From: Sulfurimonas sp.
Lineage (GTDB): Bacteria > Campylobacterota > Campylobacteria > Campylobacterales > Sulfurimonadaceae
DNA: 43,395 bases
Direction of reading: 5' to 3'
Assembly: GCF_023229105.1 (NCBI RefSeq)
Contig: NZ_JALNZY010000008.1
Location: 1-43,395, forward strand
The first letter of the stretch is position 1. The number at the start of each line of letters is the position of its first letter. The notes below the pieces were generated by a model. That model did not search any database, was not told where the DNA came from, and worked only from the letters and a program-made list of their open reading frames with translations. A program made the position numbers and the translations under genes. Positions 25,138 to 32,814 of this stretch are shown here, one piece after another.

Positions 25138-26126
25138 TAGAAGAGCACTGAAAAAGAGAATAAAAACTGATTTTGGTCACTTTGTGAGTGAAACTGATAT
25201 TCAGATTTGATTGCGATAGGATATAGCGGTCTATATGTATAGCCAATAATCAACATGTCATCATCGATTGCTTTTACATTGTCATCATATGACTCAACTC
25301 TTATGACTCCTATATGCTGTTGGCTAAAGCGATATAAACCCTGAATATATCCAGCGTACTCAGTCGTATATCGACTTTTTGATTTTTGAGAGCCTATTTC
25401 GGATAAAATTTGATATTTACTAGATTCATATCTTGCAGATAGAAGCAGATAATAGAGATTGTCTTCAACTGCATTCTTATCAAGATTGTGAAAGTAACCA
25501 CCGTTTAATTTAACTGCATAGTCATTTTTTTCATACGATACGCCAAAACCGTAATGTTCATTAATCTTATAATTATTATACTCAAAATCTATGTCATTAT
25601 TATGCTGAAGCATAACATCAACTTTTAGTTCACCCTCGCCATATGAGATATAAGAGCTGTTTAGACCGGTTGTAAATTTGGGGAAGAGTATATTTACACT
25701 CATAGGATTTGATGTTGTTTCTCGCAGAACGTTTACGGGTAGGAGGTTCCAAAAACCTATGGGAGAGTTGTATTTACCGACTCTAAACATGTAGTTTTCA
25801 TTAAAATTATAGTCTAAATAGAGCCTTTCGGTATAAAGATTGTTATTATTTGTAGATGTTTTTAAGCCATTTTGCTCTGTTTTTACATACAACTCTTTAA
25901 ACTCAAACTCTGCCATGTAAGAGAATTTTTCATAATTTCCATAACCTATAATAGCTACATCATCAACTCTATATCTATCTATATCATCTGTATGTTTGTA
26001 GTCAAGTGAAAAGTAGCCGCCTACATAAAATGGGAGTGAGCCGACTTGTATGCCTTTGCCTAACTGATACTCTTCCTCAGCTTGCAAAAAGAGCAGAAAT
26101 ATAAAAACAAGAGAGAGATAACGCAT
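25137..26126 (-). CDS. Outer-membrane beta-barrel (porin-like) protein
   Basis: A 329-aa protein with a signal peptide (about 1-16). Its mature part alternates polar and aromatic residues in many strand-like stretches and ends LFSFSVLF, a typical outer-membrane C-terminus with terminal Phe. Segments such as GYFSLDYKHTDDIDRYRVDD and YMAEFEFKELYVKTEQNG resemble epsilonproteobacterial porin-like proteins; I cannot fix a substrate. It is the first gene of the operon with the binding protein, HD-GYP regulator and kinase. The ATG at 26126 has AAAGGAAA upstream. It could admit the ligand that the binding protein captures. Confidence 0.75.
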   Translation of the reverse strand: MRYLSLVFIFLLFLQAEEEYQLGKGIQVGSLPFYVGGYFSLDYKHTDDIDRYRVDDVAIIGYGNYEKFSYMAEFEFKELYVKTEQNGLKTSTNNNNLYTERLYLDYNFNENYMFRVGKYNSPIGFWNLLPVNVLRETTSNPMSVNILFPKFTTGLNSSYISYGEGELKVDVMLQHNNDIDFEYNNYKINEHYGFGVSYEKNDYAVKLNGGYFHNLDKNAVEDNLYYLLLSARYESSKYQILSEIGSQKSKSRYTTEYAGYIQGLYRFSQQHIGVIRVESYDDNVKAIDDDMLIIGYTYRPLYPIAIKSEYQFHSQSDQNQFLFSFSVLF

Positions 26127-26345
26127 ATTAAATTTCCTTTTAATTGTTTTATATATTTAACCACTTTTTGCCAATAGCTTTTAGGGATTCTCTTTTGTAA
26201 AATAGTTTTGAAGCGCATTTAATATTGCCAAAATATCTATTTCACTATAAATAATTATATACAAATAAAAATAAAAAAATAGCTATTAATTTCAGAAAAT
26301 TAAAAGTTAGATAGCATCAGAACTTAATCTTCTTGTTAAATCTCT

Positions 26346-27008
26346 CTAGTACATTGCAAGTCTAGGCTTTTTTTGAAAAAGAATAGTGTTTTTAGAGTTA
26401 TGTTTTATTATTGTAAGAGAGTTTTTTTTCGCTAAATACTCGAATGTTGCAAGAGTAAAAAATCCTATATGCGTTACATCGCGAATATACCACCATTTTA
26501 AAAACTCATCATCATTTGAGGGATGAAAGGCACTCATAAGCAGAAGATAGCCGTTTTCTTCTACATGCAAAAGCAACTCTTTTAAAACTTCAAGCGGATT
26601 TTGCAAATGTTCAAACACCTCGGTAGAGAGAATTAAATCATATTTTTTGTTTTCATAAACTTTTTTGGGAAAGTAAAAAAGATCATATCTATCACATAAA
26701 ATAGTATTTGTCTCTAACAAAATAGGCAAAACCTCTCCCTCCCCGCATCCAAAATCAAGAGCACTTTTGATATCTTTTTTGTATGAAAGAACAAACTCCT
26801 CTATCAGATTTTCAAACATCTTTACATAGCCTAGAGATTCAAAACTATTATGATGCTTGTCATAATGCTTTTTTTCATAAGCCTCATCAACATAAAAAAC
26901 TTCATCCAGAAATATATAGCTGCATGCGGGGCATTTATGATATATTTTTTGAGTTTTTGTATCGGTTATAGAAGTTATAGCGCTGTTACAAATTTTACAT
27001 TTTTTCAT
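26346..27008 (-). CDS. SAM-dependent methyltransferase with N-terminal zinc ribbon
   Basis: A 220-aa protein. Cysteines C4-x2-C7 and C26-x2-C29 form a small zinc ribbon, and a class I methyltransferase domain follows (DFGCGEGEVLPIL for SAM binding, STEVFEHLQNP in motif IV). The layout is like methyltransferases found in sugar or surface-polymer clusters, but no such cluster is next to it and the substrate is unknown. The ATG at 27008 has no Shine-Dalgarno; TATCAT lies 7 bases upstream, so the transcript may be leaderless. It is divergent from the phosphoesterase gene with only 44 bp between them. Confidence 0.85.
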   Translation of the reverse strand: MKKCKICNSAITSITDTKTQKIYHKCPACSYIFLDEVFYVDEAYEKKHYDKHHNSFESLGYVKMFENLIEEFVLSYKKDIKSALDFGCGEGEVLPILLETNTILCDRYDLFYFPKKVYENKKYDLILSTEVFEHLQNPLEVLKELLLHVEENGYLLLMSAFHPSNDDEFLKWWYIRDVTHIGFFTLATFEYLAKKNSLTIIKHNSKNTILFQKKPRLAMY

Positions 27009-27015
27009 TGAGAGA

Positions 27016-27021
27016 ATGATA
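27016..27021 (-). promoter_or_regulatory. Possible -10 for a leaderless methyltransferase transcript
   Basis: TATCAT on the minus strand ends 7 bases before the ATG at 27008, so transcription would begin at or next to the start codon. Confidence 0.35.
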
Positions 27022-27039
27022 ACATTTTTTCAATTTTGA

Positions 27040-27045
27040 TATACT
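27040..27045 (+). promoter_or_regulatory. Possible -10 for a leaderless phosphoesterase transcript
   Basis: TATACT ends 7 bases before the ATG at 27053, and no ribosome site is present between them. Confidence 0.4.
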
Positions 27046-27052
27046 TCCTCTT

Positions 27053-28177
27053 ATGAACTATATACTCTTTTTTACCGCTTTTATCGGTGTTTTTATCTTA
27101 CTTAACATCTATATATCAAAAAGGCTTATTGCAAAGCTTGATATAAGTTTAAAAAACAAACGCTATCTTCGCATATTTCTTATCATTAACCTTTTTGGCA
27201 TTTTATGCTACATGCTCTCAAGATACTATATAGATACGCCAAGCTGGCTCTATTTTCTATTTTCTCTTCCTATTGGCATACTCTTTTTGCTCTTTTGGAG
27301 TGCCGTTGTTTATGATATCTCAAGACTTTTACTCTACCTTGCTCCAATCTCACAGCAAAGAAGAAAATTTCTAAAAAAATTACTTGATATTGCATCTGTA
27401 ACAGCCGCTGCTACTTTGACACTAAAATCTATCTACAATGCCAAATATGTAGAAATTCAAAAAGTAGAGGTAGAGATTAAAAACTTAAAAAAACCCTACA
27501 AGATTATCCAGCTAAGCGACTTGCATATAGGCGGGTTAATTGACAAAGATTTTATAAGCAATATAGTAAAAAAAGCAAACACGCTAACTCCCGATATTGT
27601 GGTAATAACAGGCGATTTGATAGATATTGATGTACGTAGTGCAAAAAAAACATTGGCAGAACTAACTAAGCTAAACTCTAAATATGGAACATACTATATC
27701 GTTGGAAATCACGAATATTTTCACTCCATAGAAAAAATTATAAGCGCTGTAAAGTCTCTTGGCATCAGAGTTTTAAAGAATGAAAATGTCTATATAGGAG
27801 AAGATGACAAAGGCTTTAATCTTGCCGGTGTTTATGATATTTTTGGATATAGAGTTAAAAATTATATACCGGATTTACAAAAAGCTCTGCAATATAAAAA
27901 AGATGCTCCAACGATACTTTTAGCGCATCAGCCTCTTTATGTTCATGAAGTTTTCGATGGGGTTGACTTGATGCTAAGCGGACATACACATGGCGGGCAG
28001 CTCTACCCTTTTAAATATCTTGTTAAATTACAGCAACCTTACATAAGCGGTCTGCATCAACACAATAAAAACTTGCAGGTTTATGTAAACAAGGGAACGG
28101 GGTTTTGGGGACCGCCCATGAGACTAGGAGCGAGTAGTGAAATAACAGAGATAGTTATTAAGCCCCTTAAGAACTAA
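27053..28177 (+). CDS. Membrane-anchored metallophosphoesterase (YkuE/YaeI-like)
   Basis: A 374-aa protein with about four N-terminal membrane segments (to about residue 110) followed by a calcineurin-like phosphoesterase domain. The metal-binding blocks are all present: LSDLHIGG (Asp156, His158), VITGDLID, VGNHEYF, LAHQP and LSGHTHGGQ. YkuE/LpxG-type relatives act on membrane phospholipids or UDP-diacylglucosamine, so a role at the membrane is likely, but the substrate is not shown. It is convergent with the downstream methyltransferase gene, 9 bases apart. Confidence 0.9.
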   Translation: MNYILFFTAFIGVFILLNIYISKRLIAKLDISLKNKRYLRIFLIINLFGILCYMLSRYYIDTPSWLYFLFSLPIGILFLLFWSAVVYDISRLLLYLAPISQQRRKFLKKLLDIASVTAAATLTLKSIYNAKYVEIQKVEVEIKNLKKPYKIIQLSDLHIGGLIDKDFISNIVKKANTLTPDIVVITGDLIDIDVRSAKKTLAELTKLNSKYGTYYIVGNHEYFHSIEKIISAVKSLGIRVLKNENVYIGEDDKGFNLAGVYDIFGYRVKNYIPDLQKALQYKKDAPTILLAHQPLYVHEVFDGVDLMLSGHTHGGQLYPFKYLVKLQQPYISGLHQHNKNLQVYVNKGTGFWGPPMRLGASSEITEIVIKPLKN

Positions 28178-28186
28178 ATTTAAAGG

Positions 28187-28870
28187 TTATCTCTTTTTAA
28201 AAATAAGAAGTGTTTTATCTTTTGTGTCATAGAGAGAAAAGGTCTGTTTTTCTATGAGTTTTAGCGCAGAGAGCTTCTCAAAAGCTCTTATTTTATGAAA
28301 ATACTGAACTATTGTATCTTGATATTTTGTATATCTCAAATCTTCATTTTTTTCAAAAAGAGTAAATTTTGTGAAGAGTTTTTCATCCTCAAAAACAGCA
28401 TCAACTACTAAAAATTCTCTCTCATTTTCACTGCTCATAGTGCCCTCTGCCACATCGCTAAAACCATAAAGAGTATTTATATCTGCTATAAAAACACCAT
28501 CGTCGCTGAGTCTGCATGCAACCGCATCTAAAAAGTTCAAAAGTTCTTCTTGGTTTAAAAAGTTTAGCACGTCAAATATAGCCACAACAGCGTCATACTT
28601 CCCCTCTTCTTGAGCAACATCAATGCACTCTGCATCCAAACCTTTAGCCCTGCACTCATCAACCATAACTAAGCTAAGATCGATTCCCTTGCATGTTACT
28701 CCATCACTCATCATGCGCTGCATAAATCCGCCGCGTCCGCATCCCACATCTAAGAGTGTTTTTATTTTATACTCGTCAAGTTCTGAGCGATATAGGTCAT
28801 AAAGAGCCTCTGTCGCCTCCTCGATGCCTAGAAGATGTTCTGCTTTTGCGTATAAATCAAGATTTGTCAT
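28187..28870 (-). CDS. SAM-dependent methyltransferase
   Basis: A 227-aa class I methyltransferase with the SAM motif TLLDVGCGRGGFMQRM, an acidic GIDLSLVMVDECRAKG strand and the DAVVAIFDVLNFL motif IV. It resembles small unassigned methyltransferases; the substrate is unknown. I chose ATG at 28870, one base after the hisG TAA, over a TTG at 28900 inside hisG; coupling to hisG would explain the weak ribosome site. It is the last gene of the minus-strand run that starts at 30429. Confidence 0.85.
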   Translation of the reverse strand: MTNLDLYAKAEHLLGIEEATEALYDLYRSELDEYKIKTLLDVGCGRGGFMQRMMSDGVTCKGIDLSLVMVDECRAKGLDAECIDVAQEEGKYDAVVAIFDVLNFLNQEELLNFLDAVACRLSDDGVFIADINTLYGFSDVAEGTMSSENEREFLVVDAVFEDEKLFTKFTLFEKNEDLRYTKYQDTIVQYFHKIRAFEKLSALKLIEKQTFSLYDTKDKTLLIFKKR

Positions 28871-28871
28871 A

Positions 28872-29498
28872 TTATGCTTTTTGCTCGGCTTGTACAACAT
28901 CGTTTATCTTTTTGTATATATCCAAGACTTCATCTTTTTTTGCAATATAACTATTTTTGTTTGCGATTAAGTATGTTGAGGATGTCATGATATCTTGCAC
29001 AACTTCTAAGCCGTTTTGCTTCATCGTTGTACCTGTTTCTACTACATCGACTATCATATCTGCAAGTCCTATAAGCGGTGCCAACTCTATAGAACCGTAG
29101 AGTTTTATGATATCAACAGAGACCGCACGCTCCTCAAAATAACGCTTTGTAATGTTAACCATCTTTGAAGCTACTTTTATCTCTGGCTTATCTAGGTTAA
29201 ATTTCTCACCCTTTTTCATCCCGATAGAGACTTTACAGATTCCACGCTTCAAATCAAGCAAGCGGATAACATCCAAACCCTGCTCTTCTAGCGTGTCAAG
29301 CCCAACAACGCCGATATCTGCCGCCTGATGAAAAACATAAGTCGCAACGTCTTGATTTCTTACTAATAAAAAACGAAACTTTGGAGTCTCTAAGATTAAT
29401 TTTCTATCATCAAAAGCAAAATTATCGCCAAAAATAGTCTCAAAAATCTCTAATGTCTCTTGCGCAATGCGTCCTTTTGGAAGTGCAACTGTTAGCAT
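28872..29498 (-). CDS. hisG: ATP phosphoribosyltransferase, short form
   Basis: HisG joins ATP and PRPP in the first step of histidine synthesis. The 208-aa length and absence of the C-terminal ACT-like domain show the short form (HisG-S), which in known cases needs the HisRS-like regulatory subunit HisZ; no hisZ is in this window. Family segments are VALPKGRIAQETLEIF, QAADIGVVGLDTLEE, and the PRPP loop in LADMIVDVVETGTTMKQNGL. The ATG at 29498 lies inside the end of coaX (7-base overlap). It is separated from other his genes. Confidence 0.96.
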   Translation of the reverse strand: MLTVALPKGRIAQETLEIFETIFGDNFAFDDRKLILETPKFRFLLVRNQDVATYVFHQAADIGVVGLDTLEEQGLDVIRLLDLKRGICKVSIGMKKGEKFNLDKPEIKVASKMVNITKRYFEERAVSVDIIKLYGSIELAPLIGLADMIVDVVETGTTMKQNGLEVVQDIMTSSTYLIANKNSYIAKKDEVLDIYKKINDVVQAEQKA

Positions 29499-30109
29499 AT
29501 ATTGGCCTTTTTCATAATATTTTTCATTCCTTTAAATAGCAGCATCTCGTCTATATGTGAAGCAGGGAACAGTTTTGCAAACTCAAAAGCGTCTCCTCCT
29601 GTGAGATATATCTCCATTTTATATGATTTTACTTCACTTTGGAGCAGTTTTATATATCCATAACTGATAGCATCACGGGAATTTTTCGGCATTTTATCTA
29701 AATCAAGCTCAAAGTTAAATGAGTAAGCAAGCGCAGCTGATATATTTTTATAGCACTCACCCATAGCTCTTACTCCGGGATAGATAAAACCGCCCTCAAA
29801 TTTTCCAGCTTTTACAATATCAACGGTAATAGCACTTCCGGCATCAACAACAACGCCCTCTTCTATAGCCTCACATGCCATGATTCTGTCAATTCCCATC
29901 GTATCGTAATAATTTTTTCTATCTACATATTCAGAGAGATCAATCCAGTTTTTAAGAGGTTTTAAAAGCTCCCTTACCTGCTTATTTACGCAGATATAAA
30001 AGACCTCCTCTTTCACAGAGGAAGGCATAAACAGCTCCGCATCTTCCTTATAGCTCTGATGCTCATCAAAAAAATGGTAGGTCGTATTTCCTATATCACA
30101 AAGAAGCAT
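29492..30109 (-). CDS. coaX: Type III pantothenate kinase
   Basis: CoaX phosphorylates pantothenate in the first step of coenzyme A synthesis. The 205-aa protein has the ASKHA-fold motifs: CDIGNTTYHFF with Asp5 near the start, GIDRIMACEA, VVVDAGSAITVDIV and GGFIYPGVRAM. It is somewhat shorter than typical CoaX (about 250), as in other Campylobacterota. I chose ATG at 30109, which shares a base with the upstream stop (TAATG); a longer in-frame start at 30160 would add 17 residues that do not fit the family. Confidence 0.93.
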   Translation of the reverse strand: MLLCDIGNTTYHFFDEHQSYKEDAELFMPSSVKEEVFYICVNKQVRELLKPLKNWIDLSEYVDRKNYYDTMGIDRIMACEAIEEGVVVDAGSAITVDIVKAGKFEGGFIYPGVRAMGECYKNISAALAYSFNFELDLDKMPKNSRDAISYGYIKLLQSEVKSYKMEIYLTGGDAFEFAKLFPASHIDEMLLFKGMKNIMKKANIC

Positions 30110-30429
30110 TATTGAATCTTCCAGCCTTGTCCCACTAGTGCTTCTTTGGCTTTTGAACATATCGGCGCATCGATAAAAATAATTTTATGCTTAAAGTTAT
30201 GTCCATAAAAAAGGGTCAATTTTGCGTATATCTCCTCAAATTTATGTACATCTTTCATAAATAGTTTGCTTTTTTGACTTATCGCAAAAATTGCCCAAAA
30301 ATAGCCGCTGATATCAGTTGCTTTAAATATTTTTATTTTGTTTCTCACGCCTAAATCTCTTGGCGCAATCTCTTGCATTTTCTTATAAATCTTCCCTTTT
30401 TTTCTAAGAGAATCAACTACACTCTGCAT
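30109..30429 (-). CDS. Uncharacterised 106-aa protein upstream of coaX
   Basis: A basic 106-aa protein, no signal peptide and no clear membrane helix. The central part (GYFWAIFAISQKSKLFMKDVHKF) is followed by a conserved-looking HKIIFIDAPICSKAKEAL segment, and the N-terminus is rich in Lys and Arg. I do not recognise the family. The ATG at 30429 has AAGG 8 bases upstream, and its stop overlaps the coaX start, so it is a genuine operon member. No function proposed. Confidence 0.75.
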   Translation of the reverse strand: MQSVVDSLRKKGKIYKKMQEIAPRDLGVRNKIKIFKATDISGYFWAIFAISQKSKLFMKDVHKFEEIYAKLTLFYGHNFKHKIIFIDAPICSKAKEALVGQGWKIQ

Positions 30430-30575
30430 AACTTTGCCTTTTTATCGAAAAATGCTATTTTATCAAAATATAGCTTTAGACATGAGTAATTCTTACAATA
30501 GTGCAGAAGACACAAACAAAAGAAGTAAATTTAGCTAGAAGTACCGTCTTGGGACTTTTAAGCTATTATAAATAA

Positions 30576-30585
30576 AAGTTAACTT
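30576..30585. promoter_or_regulatory. Palindrome upstream of the efflux promoter
   Basis: A perfect 10-bp palindrome AAGTTAACTT centred about 31 bases upstream of the -10 box, where a -35 would lie. It could be an operator for a local repressor, but no regulator gene is adjacent. Confidence 0.3.
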
Positions 30586-30604
30586 AAATAGAAGAAAAAT
30601 AAAT

Positions 30605-30614
30605 ATGCTATAAT
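30605..30614 (+). promoter_or_regulatory. Extended -10 promoter of the RND efflux operon
   Basis: TGC followed by a perfect TATAAT (30609-30614), 34 bases upstream of the TolC-like ATG. It is the clearest promoter in the window. Confidence 0.65.
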
Positions 30615-30648
30615 TCGCTCTAACTTTTAAACAAAATCAAGGATGACT

Positions 30649-32019
30649 ATGAAAGAAATATTCGCTTTTGTATTTGTAGCACTCTATATTTTTGCCTCCT
30701 CGTTGCAAGCTTCCCAAGCTATCAACTTAAGCAGTGCTATTGAAATATTAAAATCACAAAATTTGGAGATAAAAGGTGCTCAAATAGAAATTGAGAGTGC
30801 CCTCCAAGATGCTAAAACAGCTTCTGCAAACCACTATGGAAAACTTGAATTTATTCAAGATTTTGCCAGAAGCGATGATGCGGGAAATGTGTTCGGATTT
30901 AAACTAAGCTCAAGAGAAGCAAATTTTGGAGATTTTGGAACTCAAGAGTTTATGGATAACTTTATGGCAGGAAGCCCAGACTATACGACTCCTCCTCATG
31001 ATTTAAACTACCCAGAGTCAAGAAATTACTTTCAAAGCAAATTGAAATACGAAGTGCCTATCTTCACAGGTTTTAAAATTTCAAGCTATGAAGATATTAT
31101 GAATTCTGTTACAAAAATCAAAAAACTTGAAAAATCACAAGTAACAGATGAGAAGATATATGAAACAAGAAAAAGCTTTTACGACATGGCGTTGCTTGAG
31201 GAGTCCATTTCAAACCTAAACGTCATCTTAGAAAACATAAAAACGCTTGAGTCAATTACAAAAGAGATGATTGAAGTCGGCTATGCAAAAAAAGTGGATC
31301 TGCTTGAAGTAAAAGCAAAAAAAGGAAATGTTGAGAGACTTGTGTCACAAATGGAGTCAAACAAAGAGCTTCTCTACCACTATATAAGTTTTTTACTAAA
31401 CCAAAAGGTAACAGCTATAGAGACTCCCCCGCTAGAGATAAATACACCTTCTATTTCAAACAGCGATATAATAAATAACAACCTAGATATACAAAAAGCA
31501 AATACAGGACTAGCTATAAAGAAGAAGATGATAGATGTATCAAAAGCTTCTTACTACCCAATGGTAGGTGCTTTTGCAGAAGTTGCAACTGCTGATGATA
31601 CCTTTTTAGGTGATGCTAACGATCATAAATCATATACCGTTGGAGCAAGGCTGAGTTGGAATATATTTAACGGTGGTGCCGACATGGCAAATATCGAAAA
31701 ATCAAGACTTAACTTTCTTAAAACAAAAACTGATGTAGCTCTTGCAAACAGCGGCATTGAGCTTCAAATACAAAAGATAAAAACAGAGATAGAGAGTTTT
31801 AACAAAGATATAGAATCGCTCAAAAAAGAGCTTGCATTTGCTGATGAGATTTATAAAAATTATGAGGCTAGATATAGAGAAAAACTATCTTCAATGAGTG
31901 ACGTTATTATTAAACAATCAGAACAAATACAGAAGATTCTGCAACTGCAACAGACAATGAACAAGCGAAACGAGAGAGTTTTCGCACTAGAAAAATTAGC
32001 AAACGGAGAACAAAAATGA
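30649..32019 (+). CDS. TolC-family outer-membrane efflux protein
   Basis: A 456-aa protein with a signal peptide (MKEIFAFVFVALYIFASSLQAS) and two long alpha-helical coiled-coil halves typical of the outer membrane efflux family, with strand-like regions that would form the barrel (for example VGARLSWNIFNGGADMANIEK). It would form the trimeric exit duct of a tripartite pump with the adaptor and RND permease encoded downstream. I chose ATG at 30649, which is 6 bases after AAGG; the ATG at 30643 overlaps the ribosome site. Its stop overlaps the adaptor start (ATGA). Confidence 0.92.
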   Translation: MKEIFAFVFVALYIFASSLQASQAINLSSAIEILKSQNLEIKGAQIEIESALQDAKTASANHYGKLEFIQDFARSDDAGNVFGFKLSSREANFGDFGTQEFMDNFMAGSPDYTTPPHDLNYPESRNYFQSKLKYEVPIFTGFKISSYEDIMNSVTKIKKLEKSQVTDEKIYETRKSFYDMALLEESISNLNVILENIKTLESITKEMIEVGYAKKVDLLEVKAKKGNVERLVSQMESNKELLYHYISFLLNQKVTAIETPPLEINTPSISNSDIINNNLDIQKANTGLAIKKKMIDVSKASYYPMVGAFAEVATADDTFLGDANDHKSYTVGARLSWNIFNGGADMANIEKSRLNFLKTKTDVALANSGIELQIQKIKTEIESFNKDIESLKKELAFADEIYKNYEARYREKLSSMSDVIIKQSEQIQKILQLQQTMNKRNERVFALEKLANGEQK

Positions 32020-32804
32020 AAAAACTACTACTACTTTTAGCTTTAGCGGCTTGGCTTATGGCAGAGGGAATAACACTATCAGGAACAGTAATAAGTGATA
32101 ACAAAAAGATGATTACAAGCCGTTTTATGGGCTTTGTCACAGATGTAAAAGTCTCAGAAGGCGATGAAGTTAAAAAAGGAGATTTGCTTTATACGATTGA
32201 TTCAAAGGAGATAGATTCGGCTCTTATTCAAGTTGAGCTTGGAATTTCTCAGGCACAACTCTCCCTTCAGATGTATCAAAACCAATACACAAACGTAAAA
32301 CTAAACCTTGAGAGACACAAAAGACTTTTAGAAAAAGATATGGTTTCAAAATTTGAGGTTGAAAATTTGGCACTTGCTGAAGAGAACCTAGCAAATATGA
32401 TTATTATCGCAAAAAAGCAGGTTGCTCAAGCACAAGCGCAACTTGAAGAGGTTAAAAACCAGTACCGCTACTTAAATATAACAGCACCAAATAACGGTGT
32501 AATAGTTAGTAAAAATATAGAAGTCGGAGAGATGGCAATGCCCGGAATGCCAGCACTTGAGCTTTCTGATTTAACGAATTTGAAAATATCCGCAGAGATA
32601 TCAGAAGATAATTTAAGTCGCATTCAAGAGGGTAAAAAAGTGGTAGTAAATATCCCTTCTCAAAACATAAACACCATTGGTACCGTAAGCGCAATCATAC
32701 CTAGCTCAAACCCAATGACACACTCTTTTAAGATAAAAATATCTTTTAAAAATATCTATAAATCAATCTACCCCGGTATGTATGCTACCGTAGTTGTTGA
32801 GTAG
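32016..32804 (+). CDS. RND efflux periplasmic adaptor (membrane fusion protein)
   Basis: A 262-aa adaptor with a signal peptide (about 1-17) and no lipobox Cys. A lipoyl half-domain (FVTDVKVSEGDEVKKGDLLYT) precedes a helical hairpin (about 70-145, with KRLLEKDMVSKFEVENLALAEENLA). The second lipoyl half is NITAPNNGVIVSKNIEVGEM, and a beta-barrel domain ends the protein. It is shorter than AcrA (about 400 aa) and lacks most of the membrane-proximal domain. It links the TolC-like duct to the permease. It is coupled to the TolC-like gene by a 4-base overlap. Confidence 0.92.
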   Translation: MKKLLLLLALAAWLMAEGITLSGTVISDNKKMITSRFMGFVTDVKVSEGDEVKKGDLLYTIDSKEIDSALIQVELGISQAQLSLQMYQNQYTNVKLNLERHKRLLEKDMVSKFEVENLALAEENLANMIIIAKKQVAQAQAQLEEVKNQYRYLNITAPNNGVIVSKNIEVGEMAMPGMPALELSDLTNLKISAEISEDNLSRIQEGKKVVVNIPSQNINTIGTVSAIIPSSNPMTHSFKIKISFKNIYKSIYPGMYATVVVE

Positions 32805-32814
32805 GAATTTAGTG

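Noticed and set aside
26127..26345. Sigma-54 promoter upstream of the porin-like gene
   Set aside because: A TTGGCA element is present but the GG to GC distance is 11, not 10, and the downstream element is poor. I see nothing else in this 219-bp gap beyond AT-rich sequence.
30430..30604. A gene in the gap before the efflux operon
   Set aside because: No start with ribosome site and reasonable length; only promoter-like sequence, partial inverted repeats and the palindrome listed above.
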